From assembly GCA_001637315.1 (NCBI GenBank), contig LSZA01000045.1, positions 1 through 33,601 on the forward strand: a DNA stretch of 33,601 nt. Reading direction: 5' to 3'. This document shows positions 8,790 through 16,469 of this stretch, piece after piece (within the stretch, counting starts at the first letter, position 1; each line of letters starts with the position of its first letter). Origin of the DNA: Phormidium willei BDU 130791 (GTDB lineage: Bacteria > Cyanobacteriota > Cyanobacteriia > Cyanobacteriales > Geitlerinemataceae). The position numbers were made by a program, and so were the translations under genes. The notes under the pieces are model-generated. The model worked only from the letters and a program-made list of their open reading frames with translations, did no database searches and had not been told where the DNA came from.

Positions 8790-10109
8790 TTAGGCCCGAC
8801 CCAAGAGACGGCGAGTTTCATTCGCTGCTCGTTCCATCGCTTCTTGGGGACTCAGACGACCGGTGAGAGCAGAACTGAGGTTCCGTTGCAGGATGTCTGA
8901 GGCTTGGGCATATTGGGCAATGGGGGGGCGCAAAACCGACTGTTCTTGCACCTCTAATAAGTCGGGATAGTGACTATATTTGGCGACAATATCGGGATCA
9001 TTAAAGAGCGATCGCCGACTGGGGACATAGGCGGTATCGAGAATAAACTGCTTCTGCACCGATTCACTGGTCATAAATTCGATGACCCGCCAGGCTTCTT
9101 CTTTGTGGGGGCTATCTTTGACCAGGGCCAATCCCCAACCGCCTTGACACGCACCGGCATTGAATCCCGCCTCATGAACCATCGGTTTAATGCCAATCTT
9201 GCCCTGAACGGCGGAGCCGTCTTGGTTCGCTAGGGGCCAGACATAGGGCCAGTTGCGCATAAAGACGGTTCGGCCATTTTGGAAGAAGCGTCGGGCCTCT
9301 TCTTCTTGGTAGGTGGTGACACCCGTCGGAGAAATTCCCTTGTCAATGGTACCGGTGAGAAATTCTAGGGCCGCGATCGCTTCAGGCTCATCTAACCCGA
9401 CTTCTTCGGTGTCAGGATTCACCCAGAAGCCGCCATGGCCTTCGAGGACTTCAACAAATACGGCAGCTAAGCCTTCGTATTGTCGTCCCTGCCAAACATA
9501 TCCCCATTCCACATCACCTTGTTCTTGCAAGGTTTGGGAGATCTCGATTAACTCTTGGGTCGTTTCTGGAGGCTCAAACCCGTTGTTTTCGAGTAAGTCT
9601 TGGCGATAGTAAAGCATCCCCGCGTCTGAGCGGAATGGCATCCGATAGAGTTGGCCGTTATAGCGTCCTCCCTCAAGATCTCCTTCTAGAAAGGCACTGA
9701 GATCTTCGTCGCTGACGCGATCGTCGAGGGGTTCGAGCCAACCAGCGGCGGCAAATTTGGGAGTCCAGACGATGTCCATATAGACGAGGTCGTAGATGGA
9801 GTCACCGAGCAAGAAGGCTGAGGTATAGAGGTCTTCGACGAGGTTGGTGGCGTTGGGACCTTCGACGATATCTAGGTCAATGTCGGGGTTTTCGGCTTCA
9901 AACCGTTCGACGATGGGTTCCCATTGCGCTCGTTCGAGAGCCTGCATGAGAATACTCACTTGAACCGGTTGTTGACTGAGGACAAATGAGTGAATCCCAA
10001 AGACGAGAACGGCGGTGATGGTGGCGATCGCCCCGTAAAAGATGCGTTGATACCATAGGTGATGCCACGAGTTAGTCCAAGAACGCCAAATTAATTTGAA
10101 GATCATCAT
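8790..10109 (-). CDS. ABC transporter substrate-binding protein, sugar family 1 (GgtB-like)
   Basis: The 439-residue protein is an extracellular solute-binding protein of the maltose/trehalose type. A membrane segment at residues about 24-43 (YGAIATITAVLVFGIHSF) acts as signal anchor or uncleaved signal. There is no lipobox cysteine, so it may be membrane-tethered rather than a lipoprotein. The fold is recognisable from ERFEAENPDIDLDIVEG, IYDLVYMDIVWTPKFAAAGWLEPL, YRMPFRSDAGMLYYRQDLLE and the hinge-region GIKPMVHEAGFNAGACQGGWGLAL. It heads the operon with two permeases. Similar three-gene sets take up glucosylglycerol, trehalose or sucrose in cyanobacteria. Choosing among these needs ligand residues I cannot assign. 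Confidence 0.88.
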   Translation of the reverse strand: MMIFKLIWRSWTNSWHHLWYQRIFYGAIATITAVLVFGIHSFVLSQQPVQVSILMQALERAQWEPIVERFEAENPDIDLDIVEGPNATNLVEDLYTSAFLLGDSIYDLVYMDIVWTPKFAAAGWLEPLDDRVSDEDLSAFLEGDLEGGRYNGQLYRMPFRSDAGMLYYRQDLLENNGFEPPETTQELIEISQTLQEQGDVEWGYVWQGRQYEGLAAVFVEVLEGHGGFWVNPDTEEVGLDEPEAIAALEFLTGTIDKGISPTGVTTYQEEEARRFFQNGRTVFMRNWPYVWPLANQDGSAVQGKIGIKPMVHEAGFNAGACQGGWGLALVKDSPHKEEAWRVIEFMTSESVQKQFILDTAYVPSRRSLFNDPDIVAKYSHYPDLLEVQEQSVLRPPIAQYAQASDILQRNLSSALTGRLSPQEAMERAANETRRLLGRA

Positions 10110-10519
10110 AGGGGTTTGATGGAAGAACAGCAGTTGAGGAATCCGCTTCAGAACTCTCGATGTCGAACCAGAGGCTGTCCTTCGTACGGATTAGGGTCGA
10201 ATGACATAACAAGGCATGAACGTTCAGGTCTGGGGACTGAAGGCGGCTATCGTCCCTGGCTCTGACACTACCGATGGTGCGATCGCTTCGGGCAAATTTC
10301 AAGGTCTTAGGCTCAGTTTTAGGGTTAAGTTTTTTTAAGTTGCTCGGCCGGGGTCTCATGGGGTTATCTAATTTAAGGACTTTGAATCCAATGGATCCGG
10401 TTGATAGATCCATTCACAAAAATAGGCGGGATGATCGACATATCCGCCTCAATTCGACCCGTTTCAAGAAAATGTTTTAAACTAGAAGAAATACTAACGA
10501 TTGAGTTAAATACCAGTCT
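10110..10519. other. Intergenic region between divergent ABC operon and methyltransferase
   Basis: This 410-bp stretch separates two divergent genes. I find no convincing gene in it. It contains an 8-bp inverted repeat, AATGGATC (10390-10397) and GATCCATT (10407-10414), with a 9-nt centre, and an A/T-rich block near 10318-10340. Promoters for both sides must lie here, but no clear -35/-10 pair stands out. An open frame on the minus strand (10072-10413) has a composition unlike a protein and overlaps the binding-protein start, so I leave it out. Confidence 0.5.
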
Positions 10520-11194
10520 ATGCAACTCTCCCCTCTCTCCCAAGTGGGTCAACGGTTATTCGCTTGGCAAATGTCAAAAATGACCGACGCTGATGAACGA
10601 ACGATTGAATTAAAGCATCATCCGAGCTGTGCCAACTTAGCCCAACTTCGACAAACATTAGTGGGACAACTGCGAGGACGAGTCGTTGAAATTGGGGCGG
10701 GAGCTGGGGCCAACTTTCGTTATTATCCCCGAGATATTGAATGGATTGGCGTTGAACCGAATCCTTTCATGCACCCATATTTAGAGCAAGAAGCCGACAA
10801 ACAGGGACTTCAGGTTGAACGTATCGAAGCTTGTGGTGCAGAATCAATGGCGGTAGCGGATCACTCAGTGGATGCGGTGGTGAGTACCCATGTGTTGTGT
10901 TCCGTTGGCGATCGCGATGGCGTGTTCGAGGAAATTAAACGGATTCTTAAGCCTCAAGGACAGTTTGTCTTTCTCGAACATGTGGCCGCTGACGCGAACA
11001 CCTGGACACATCGACTCCAAAATGGCTTAAATCCCGTTTGGAAACGGGTATTTGATGGCTGTCATCTCAATCGTACGACCGGGGAGGCGATCGCCCAAGC
11101 TGGGTTCACAGACATTCAACTCCAGGAGTTTGAATTGAAGGTTCCCATTGTTAGCCCCCATGTCGCTGGAATCGCTTATACGCCGGCCAGTTAA
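10520..11194 (+). CDS. Class I SAM-dependent methyltransferase, METTL7-like
   Basis: The 224-residue protein is a Rossmann-fold methyltransferase. Motif I is VVEIGAGAGANF (residues 55-66), followed by the acidic loop IEWIGVEPN. Motif II/III is seen as SVDAVVSTHVLCSV and the post-III strand as LKPQGQFVFLEHV. The order and the WKRVFDGCHLNRTTGEAI segment resemble METTL7/TMT1-like thiol or small-molecule methyltransferases. ATG 10520 is the first start in a frame preceded by A/T-rich promoter-like sequence; an internal ATG at residue 21 is an alternative. It converges with the next gene, 4 bp between stops. Substrate unknown; these proteins act on small molecules, thiols or quinone-like compounds rather than DNA. 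Confidence 0.8.
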   Translation: MQLSPLSQVGQRLFAWQMSKMTDADERTIELKHHPSCANLAQLRQTLVGQLRGRVVEIGAGAGANFRYYPRDIEWIGVEPNPFMHPYLEQEADKQGLQVERIEACGAESMAVADHSVDAVVSTHVLCSVGDRDGVFEEIKRILKPQGQFVFLEHVAADANTWTHRLQNGLNPVWKRVFDGCHLNRTTGEAIAQAGFTDIQLQEFELKVPIVSPHVAGIAYTPAS

Positions 11195-11198
11195 GGGG

Positions 11199-11807
11199 TT
11201 ACTGCGATCGCCAACGTTTCCAGGCCCATCCTCCCAAGACAACGACTCCAGCCACGGCGATCGCTCCCCAGACAGTCGGGAATACGAACCCCGTTGTCTC
11301 GTCAACACCTTCCCCTGAGGTGATGGGTTGCGTTTGAGAGGTTGCAGTTTCTCGGGTTTCCGTCTCAGAAGTCACCTCCGCTGTCGCTCTCCCTGGACGC
11401 ACGGTCACCTCATAACTGAGGCTAAATGGCTCAAAATCAGCCGCATTTTGAGGAGACCCAGTTAAAACTAAGTCATAAACCCCAGCTTCGGGAAATATCA
11501 CCTCAGCTCCCGGAATATCCTCATACCCTTCTGCGGAAATCGCCGTTAGGGTGGGGGTGGCGATGGCCTCGCTGCGATCGCCCCCTCGGAAGACTTCAAG
11601 TTGACAATTACAATCCTCTAAGGACAAACTCTCACCTCCCGATTGGGTCAAGGCGAACCAGGTCTGTGCCGGTTCACCGGAGCGAGGATTATGATTCGGT
11701 TCGAGGTGAAAAGTTGCCCCAACATTGCCATCAGTTTTAATTAAATGAGCCAGCTCTAACTGACAATTTGTTCCTGATTTTTGGCAAATTCTCCAAGTTT
11801 TAGCCAT
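11199..11807 (-). CDS. Hypothetical protein with C-terminal membrane anchor
   Basis: I do not recognise a named family. The 202-residue product has a beta-rich region (about 20-145) beginning AHLIKTDGNVGATFHLEPNH, with paired cysteines in EDCNCQLEVF. A Thr/Glu-rich linker and one membrane span near the C-terminus (VWGAIAVAGVVVLGGWAW, then KRWRSQ) follow. The layout resembles periplasmic domains held by a C-terminal anchor, yet the N-terminus (MAKTWRICQKSG) is not a signal peptide, which is odd. ATG 11807 is preceded by AGGA nine bases away and is preferred over TTG 11813. It is transcribed divergently from the SafE-MsrQ-like fusion with a shared 196-bp promoter region, hinting at a common role, perhaps metal or redox handling in the periplasm. 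Confidence 0.6.
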   Translation of the reverse strand: MAKTWRICQKSGTNCQLELAHLIKTDGNVGATFHLEPNHNPRSGEPAQTWFALTQSGGESLSLEDCNCQLEVFRGGDRSEAIATPTLTAISAEGYEDIPGAEVIFPEAGVYDLVLTGSPQNAADFEPFSLSYEVTVRPGRATAEVTSETETRETATSQTQPITSGEGVDETTGFVFPTVWGAIAVAGVVVLGGWAWKRWRSQ

Positions 11808-11826
11808 CAGCAAATTTCCTGAATCA

Positions 11827-11840
11827 TACTAAATTTAGTA
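11827..11840. promoter_or_regulatory. Perfect 14-bp palindrome in a divergent promoter
   Basis: TACTAAATTTAGTA is a perfect palindrome in the 196-bp gap between the divergent genes at 11807(-) and 12004(+). On the minus strand it overlaps a TATGAT -10-like hexamer (11828-11823), so a bound protein would block that promoter. It shares CTAA...TTAG arms with the palindrome at 2322-2337. Confidence 0.5.
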
Positions 11841-12003
11841 CGGGTCTTGAGGCTTGAGATTCAATCTATTGATGTAGAGGTTAAAAATCTCCTCTGACCC
11901 CAAAAACGACTAAACTTAGATTAACCTTGACTGAATTAAATCGAGGCTATTATTGCAAATTTTTCTTCAAAAACAAAAAGACACGCCGTCATACTTGTTC
12001 CCC

Positions 12004-13248
12004 ATGCCCTATCCCGACTTGACCCAACTCCTGGAACTTCTGCCTTTGACTCTGCTTGGCTTCTTAGGGAGCTTTGGCCATTGCGTCGGCATGTGTGGTC
12101 CTTTAACCGTGGCTTTTTCCCTAGGACAAGGAACAACCACAGCACCCTGGCGTTTCCATCTCTGGCTCAACCTAGGACGAATCCTCAGTTATGCCAGCGT
12201 GGGACTGTTGTTAGGGGCTGTCAGTTCAACCTTGGTGGCTGGGGGACAACTGGCCGGCGTTGGGAGTGGAATGCGTCAGGCGATCGCCATCGTCACGGGC
12301 CTACTCTTAATCTTCCTGGGATTACGACAAATCAACCCTGAGAGTTTACCTCGTCTTCCCTTGCTGCATCCCCTACAAGGGAAAGTCCACGATCGCCTCA
12401 GTGGCTGGATGAATCATCTCTCCTTCCAAACTCATGGAGGCGTACCGTTACTACTGGGGATGTGTTGGGGGCTAATTCCCTGTGGCTTTCTCTACACCGC
12501 TCAACTCAAAGCCGCCGAAACCGGAGATCCCCTGATGGGAGGTCTGTCGATGCTGGCCTTTGGCTTGGGAACCACACCGATGATGGTGGGGGTGGGACTA
12601 TCGGCCGCTCGACTCAGTGCTAACCGTCGCAGTCAACTGTTCCGCCTGGGGGGTTGGGTTACTCTCAGCATTGGCATTGTCACCCTACTGCGAACCGATG
12701 CCATGGTGGATCTAACGGGCCATAGCGCTCTACTGTTGCTGATGTTAGCCCTGGCCGCTCGTCCCCTGAGTGGCATTTGGGAGGGTCCTCTACGCTATCG
12801 TCGTTTGATTGGCGTAGCGGCTTTCGTCCTCAGCTTGGCTCATTTAGGGCATATGCTCGACCATAGCCTAGATTGGACCCCCGGCGCGATCGCCTTTATG
12901 ATTCCCCAGCACCGTTGGGGACTCTGGGCTGGTATCGTGGCGCTGCTGCTGATGACCCCCGCCGCCCTCACCAGCACCAACCGACTGCAAACCGCCCTCG
13001 GCCGCCATTGGCGACGACTGCACTTGCTGAGCGTCCCCGCCTTGGGGTTCGCCGTCCTTCATACCCTGGCCTTAGGGTCTCACTACTTCGGGGAACTGTC
13101 TCGGAGTTGGGAAAATGGGGCGCGATCGCTGCTGCTACTCCTGTTGACGCTCACCGTATTGGGCTTACGTTGGCGAGTTTCCCCTAAATCCATCTCCCAG
13201 TCTGCTCCATCCCAGTCTGCCCCATCGCTCGGCGATCCCAAGTCCTAA
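12004..13248 (+). CDS. SafE/UreH-type membrane protein fused to MsrQ-like haem domain
   Basis: The 414-residue polytopic protein has two parts. Residues about 10-235 form a TauE/SafE-UreH (CcdA-related) module with GSFGHCVGMCGP (Cys27, Cys31) and WGLIPCGFLY (Cys160), the cysteine positions used in thiol transfer or metal export by relatives. Residues about 245-400 resemble ferric-reductase-like/MsrQ domains: RRLIGVAAFVLSLAHLGHML, PAALTSTNRLQTALG and HWRRLHLLSVPALGFAVLH, with histidines (280, 283, 340, 353, 360) placed like b-haem ligands. ATG 12004 is chosen; the frame is open to TTG 11953 but that extension is polar and unlikely. It ends about 170 bp before pyk and is divergent from the anchored hypothetical gene. 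Function as a transmembrane electron relay is an inference. Confidence 0.8.
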   Translation: MPYPDLTQLLELLPLTLLGFLGSFGHCVGMCGPLTVAFSLGQGTTTAPWRFHLWLNLGRILSYASVGLLLGAVSSTLVAGGQLAGVGSGMRQAIAIVTGLLLIFLGLRQINPESLPRLPLLHPLQGKVHDRLSGWMNHLSFQTHGGVPLLLGMCWGLIPCGFLYTAQLKAAETGDPLMGGLSMLAFGLGTTPMMVGVGLSAARLSANRRSQLFRLGGWVTLSIGIVTLLRTDAMVDLTGHSALLLLMLALAARPLSGIWEGPLRYRRLIGVAAFVLSLAHLGHMLDHSLDWTPGAIAFMIPQHRWGLWAGIVALLLMTPAALTSTNRLQTALGRHWRRLHLLSVPALGFAVLHTLALGSHYFGELSRSWENGARSLLLLLLTLTVLGLRWRVSPKSISQSAPSQSAPSLGDPKS

Positions 13249-13419
13249 GCCGAGAGTCACCCGTAAATCTGGCGATCAATTCGCACCAAGATCGTGAGAG
13301 ACTATGCTGATTAGCCCCTGACAGGCTATTATTGACAGTCCATTTACCATCTATCGACTCGGCGATCGACCCGCCAACGGCCGAGTCATCAGCACTACAT
13401 TTGTTGAGAGTGAGAGTTC

Positions 13420-15216
13420 ATGCAACCACGTCCCCCCCTGCGCCGCACCAAAATTGTCGCCACAATTGGACCCGCCACCAGTCAACCCGAAGTGCTGCGG
13501 GAGTTGATTTTAGCAGGGGCGACCACCCTACGGCTCAACTTTTCCCACGGAACCCATGACGACCATCAACGTAGCATCCGCCTGATTCGTCAAACCTCCT
13601 TTGAACTGAATCAACCCGTGGGGATTCTGCAAGACTTGCAAGGACCGAAGATTCGCTTGGGACGGTTTGAGAAAGACTCGATTGTCCTCAAAGACGGCGA
13701 TCCCTTCATCCTCACCAGTCATATCATGGAGGGCAATCAAACCATGTCCTCGATTACCTATGAACCCCTGGCCCGAGAGGTTCCCGAAGGCGCAACGATT
13801 CTCCTCGATGACGGACGAGTGGAAATGCGCGTTGAGAAAGTCGATCCCGCTGCTGGGGAACTCTACTGTCGAACGGTGGTCGGTGGGAAGTTATCCAATA
13901 ACAAAGGGGTGAATTTCCCCGGCGTCTGTCTCTCGGTGAAAGCCCTCACCGACAAAGATCGCAAGGATTTGATGTTTGGCTTAGATCGCGGCGTGGATTG
14001 GGTGGCCCTGAGTTTTGTCCGCAATCCTCAAGATGTCCTGGAAATCAAGGAGTTAATCGCTAGCGCTGGCAAGTCGGTTCCTGTGATCGTCAAAATCGAA
14101 AAACATGAGGCGATCGAACAGATGCAGGAAATTCTCTCTCTCAGTGATGGGGTGATGGTGGCCCGGGGAGACTTGGGGGTTGAACTTCCGGCTGAGGAAG
14201 TCCCGATTTTGCAAAAACGCTTGATTGTCACCGCCAATCGCCTGGGGATTCCTGTGATTACGGCGACTCAGATGCTCGATAGTATGGTCTATAGTCCCCG
14301 GCCGACTCGGGCGGAAATTTCCGATGTGGCCAATGCGATTCTCGATGGAACCGATGCGGTGATGTTGTCCAATGAGACGGCGGTAGGTGAGTTCCCGGTG
14401 AAGGCTGTGGCCATGATGGCTCAGATTGCGACGCGCATTGAAGCCGATCGCATTGTTCAGAATGTGACGGGGGTTGATGATACCGGGCGATCGATTCCCA
14501 ATGCGATTAGTCAAGCGGTGGGCCAAATTGCGGCTCAACTCGAAGCGTCGGCGGTGATGACGTTGACGAAAAGTGGCTCAACGGCTCGTAATGTCTCTAA
14601 GTTTCGGCCCCATGCTCCCATTTTGGCGGTGACGCCTCATGTGAATGTGGCCCGTCAGTTACAACTGGTTTGGGGGGTGAAAACCCTGTTAATTCTCAGT
14701 TTACCTTCGACTTCGCAAACCTTTGATGCAGCCATTAGTGTGGCTTTAGAGAATCATTTGGTGGATGAGGGAGATCTGGTGGTGATGACGGCGGGAACCC
14801 TTCAGGGGGTCTCGGGATCGACGGATTTGGTCAAAGTGGGTGTAGTGACGTCGGTGTTAGGTCATGGAACTGGGGTCGGTGCGTCGTCGGCGGTGGTGAG
14901 CGGCCCGGCACGGGTGGCACCGACGGCCTCGATGGTGGGAAATTTTAATGCGGGGGAGGTGTTGGTGACAACTTACACCGATGCCAGTTTTATTGAGATG
15001 ATTAAGCAGTCCTCTGGGGTGGTGACGGAGGAGGAAAGTTTAACCAGTCACGCGGCGATTATTTGTTCGCAGTTAGGGAAACCGGCGATTTTGGGGGTGA
15101 AGAACGCCACCAAGTTGATTCGTGAAGGGGCGATCGTGACGTTGGATATTCAGCGCGGTGTGGTCTATTCGGGCGCACCGAGTACGGTGCAGAAGGAAGA
15201 TCTGTTGAATAATTAA
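13420..15216 (+). CDS. pyk: Pyruvate kinase with C-terminal PEP-utilising swivelling domain
   Basis: Pyruvate kinase makes ATP and pyruvate from PEP and ADP, the last step of glycolysis. The core (residues 1-475) shows RRTKIVATIGPA, LRLNFSHG, GILQDLQGPKIRLG, the signature IVKIEKHEA with catalytic Lys225, MVARGDLGVELP (246-257) and ATQMLDSM. After it, residues about 500-590 form the mobile domain of PEP-utilising enzymes, ending TSHAAIICSQLGKPAILGV with His544 in the phosphohistidine position. At 598 residues it is about 120 longer than E. coli PykF, as usual for cyanobacterial and Bacillus-type enzymes. ATG 13420 follows GAGAGTGAG, a weak ribosome site. The upstream gap of 171 bp carries its promoter, not clearly seen. 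Confidence 0.96.
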   Translation: MQPRPPLRRTKIVATIGPATSQPEVLRELILAGATTLRLNFSHGTHDDHQRSIRLIRQTSFELNQPVGILQDLQGPKIRLGRFEKDSIVLKDGDPFILTSHIMEGNQTMSSITYEPLAREVPEGATILLDDGRVEMRVEKVDPAAGELYCRTVVGGKLSNNKGVNFPGVCLSVKALTDKDRKDLMFGLDRGVDWVALSFVRNPQDVLEIKELIASAGKSVPVIVKIEKHEAIEQMQEILSLSDGVMVARGDLGVELPAEEVPILQKRLIVTANRLGIPVITATQMLDSMVYSPRPTRAEISDVANAILDGTDAVMLSNETAVGEFPVKAVAMMAQIATRIEADRIVQNVTGVDDTGRSIPNAISQAVGQIAAQLEASAVMTLTKSGSTARNVSKFRPHAPILAVTPHVNVARQLQLVWGVKTLLILSLPSTSQTFDAAISVALENHLVDEGDLVVMTAGTLQGVSGSTDLVKVGVVTSVLGHGTGVGASSAVVSGPARVAPTASMVGNFNAGEVLVTTYTDASFIEMIKQSSGVVTEEESLTSHAAIICSQLGKPAILGVKNATKLIREGAIVTLDIQRGVVYSGAPSTVQKEDLLNN

Positions 15217-15291
15217 GTCTCGCTTCACGGCGACGGGTTGGGCAACGCATCGCCCTTACCACAAATCTATGATTTTGTCAATTTTTTGGGG

Positions 15292-16098
15292 TTATCGGCT
15301 TGGTCGGTCTTGAGTGTCTTGATAGTGGTTGAGTCGTTGTTGATAGATGGTTCTGAGTTCTTCCCAACTGGTTTGGGGTTGTCCGTAGCCTGAACCGGGG
15401 AGGCTGGCCCATTCTCGGCGGATGGCGGCGATCGCTCCGTCAAAGTCACCCCGTTCAATTTTACCGAGTCCCCCTCGCCAACGAATTAACTCCACGGCGG
15501 CTCGATCTTGAGATTGGGGGGAGAAGTCGTTGAGTTGTAGGCGTTTGGCGACGCTATCAAAGGTGCTACTAATCATTTGATAGCGGCCGGCGGCGTCGGA
15601 ACAGAGACGATAGCCGTGATAGGAGGCGCAGCGAACGCGACGGGGGTGATCTCGGAAGCTACGAAAGGTCTCGAAGGTAAAGAGGGTGCGATACCCTAGG
15701 TTGTCGTGGGTTCCTTCGGCGAAGGCGATGGTGTCGAGAAGCGCCCGCACTTCTGGGGGGAGATCGTCAAGGGTGTTCTCGATGAAGGGGTTATCTCGAT
15801 GACGGCTTCGTTGGGGTTCTGAGGTGACGTATTCCGAGAGGCGATCGCGGCTCTCGGAGGGGTTACGGCGACGATTCGGTTGCACGAATCGTCGCAGGGG
15901 AAGGGCGATCGCCACTCCAAGCAGTCCTAACGTTAGAGGAATCAAAAGCAGCCGGACACGCTGTTTTTGCTGTCGCCGCAGTTGACGCAGGGTCTTTAGA
16001 CGCGGTGACACTGGCCGGCGAGGTACGGGTGAGCGAGTGGCTCGTAAGTTCGGTTGTGAGGGTCGAGACTGAGAGTGAGATTGAGGATCGCGCATCAT
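15292..16098 (-). CDS. Membrane-anchored lambda-endolysin-like lytic transglycosylase (GH104)
   Basis: The 268-residue protein has a basic N-terminus, one membrane segment at about 50-68 (LLLIPLTLGLLGVAIALPL) and a linker. A C-terminal domain (about 115-260) is close in pattern to lambda endolysin R. Matches include LLDTIAFAEGT with the catalytic glutamate at Glu128, FRDHPRR, DAAGRYQMISSTFDSV, DFSPQSQDRAAVELI, and REWASLPGSGYGQP. R-type enzymes cleave peptidoglycan glycan strands by transglycosylation. Here the domain would face the periplasm, tethered, which suits wall turnover rather than lysis. No holin, spanin or other phage gene is nearby, so this is a domesticated host protein. It converges on pyk with 75 bp between stops. 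ATG 16098 or the next codon is the start. Confidence 0.88.
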   Translation of the reverse strand: MMRDPQSHSQSRPSQPNLRATRSPVPRRPVSPRLKTLRQLRRQQKQRVRLLLIPLTLGLLGVAIALPLRRFVQPNRRRNPSESRDRLSEYVTSEPQRSRHRDNPFIENTLDDLPPEVRALLDTIAFAEGTHDNLGYRTLFTFETFRSFRDHPRRVRCASYHGYRLCSDAAGRYQMISSTFDSVAKRLQLNDFSPQSQDRAAVELIRWRGGLGKIERGDFDGAIAAIRREWASLPGSGYGQPQTSWEELRTIYQQRLNHYQDTQDRPSR

Positions 16099-16134
16099 GA
16101 GCGCTCTTGAGGTCGCAAGGTGGTAATTGAGGGC

Positions 16135-16155
16135 AGTTGACCGTTGACGGTTGGC
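16135..16155. repeat. Three-unit heptamer repeat (GTTGAC family)
   Basis: AGTTGAC, CGTTGAC and GGTTGGC follow one another at a strict 7-bp period, 37 bp upstream of the GH104 start codon. A related array occurs upstream of pheA near 31740-31766. Confidence 0.5.
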
Positions 16156-16330
16156 TGCGACAAAACCGTTGTCTAATCAGGAGTTGGGCTGTTGTGGATG
16201 TCTTATTTCACCTGGCTACTGCTAGACAAGAGTCTCTCTAGCATACCCTGAACCGTGATCCCCGACGGCGATCGCCCCTGGGAATCCCTGGTCAAAGGCG
16301 GAAAATCGACTCGGATTCTATCTGGGTTCT

Positions 16331-16360
16331 TTGACATCTTTTTGAAAAAAGTGTTAAAAT
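16331..16360 (+). promoter_or_regulatory. Sigma-70-type promoter for the DUF4278 gene
   Basis: TTGACA (16331-16336) and TAAAAT (16355-16360) are separated by 18 bp. The inferred start near 16367 leaves a leader of about 100 nt before ATG 16470, which has AGGA four bases upstream. Confidence 0.65.
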
Positions 16361-16469
16361 CGATACAGAATATAATCTCGATTCAAGCACTGGTTCAGTC
16401 CAGATTTCGGCAGCGGAATCTTGACCGCATCATTTTTTTTTCGTTGTTGTCACGGACATTTAGGAATTT

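Larger units (their letters stand above)
16099..16469. other. Divergent promoter region between GH104 and DUF4278 genes
   Basis: This 371-bp gap contains no gene that I can support. From left to right it holds three heptamer units (16135-16155), a hairpin GCTAGA(16221)...TCTAGC(16237), a HIP1 site near 16270, the strong promoter at 16331-16360 reading toward DUF4278, and a nine-T run at 16433-16441 preceded by a weak 4-bp stem GCGG/CCGC that might attenuate transcription. Confidence 0.55.

Noticed and set aside
10072..10413. Open frame of 113 codons on the minus strand upstream of the binding-protein gene
   Set aside because: It overlaps the binding-protein start, has no family resemblance, a low-complexity Lys/Pro/Ser composition and no ribosome site. 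It is more likely promoter DNA that happens to be open.
11953..12003. TTG start 17 codons upstream for the SafE-MsrQ-like fusion
   Set aside because: The added residues are polar and unlike the family N-terminus; ATG 12004 leads straight into the first membrane span.
14053..14538. Open frame of 161 codons antisense to pyk
   Set aside because: It lies wholly within the conserved pyruvate kinase coding sequence, is rich in Arg/His from reversed codons, and has no recognisable motif.
15230..15260. GGGCAACGCATCGCCC after pyk as a terminator
   Set aside because: Only four base pairs (GGGC/GCCC) can form and no T run follows directly. It resembles a common cyanobacterial intergenic repeat rather than a terminator.
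16371..16376. Second TATAAT downstream of the DUF4278 promoter
   Set aside because: No -35-like sequence lies 16-18 bp upstream, and the TTGACA-18-TAAAAT pair just before it explains transcription better.
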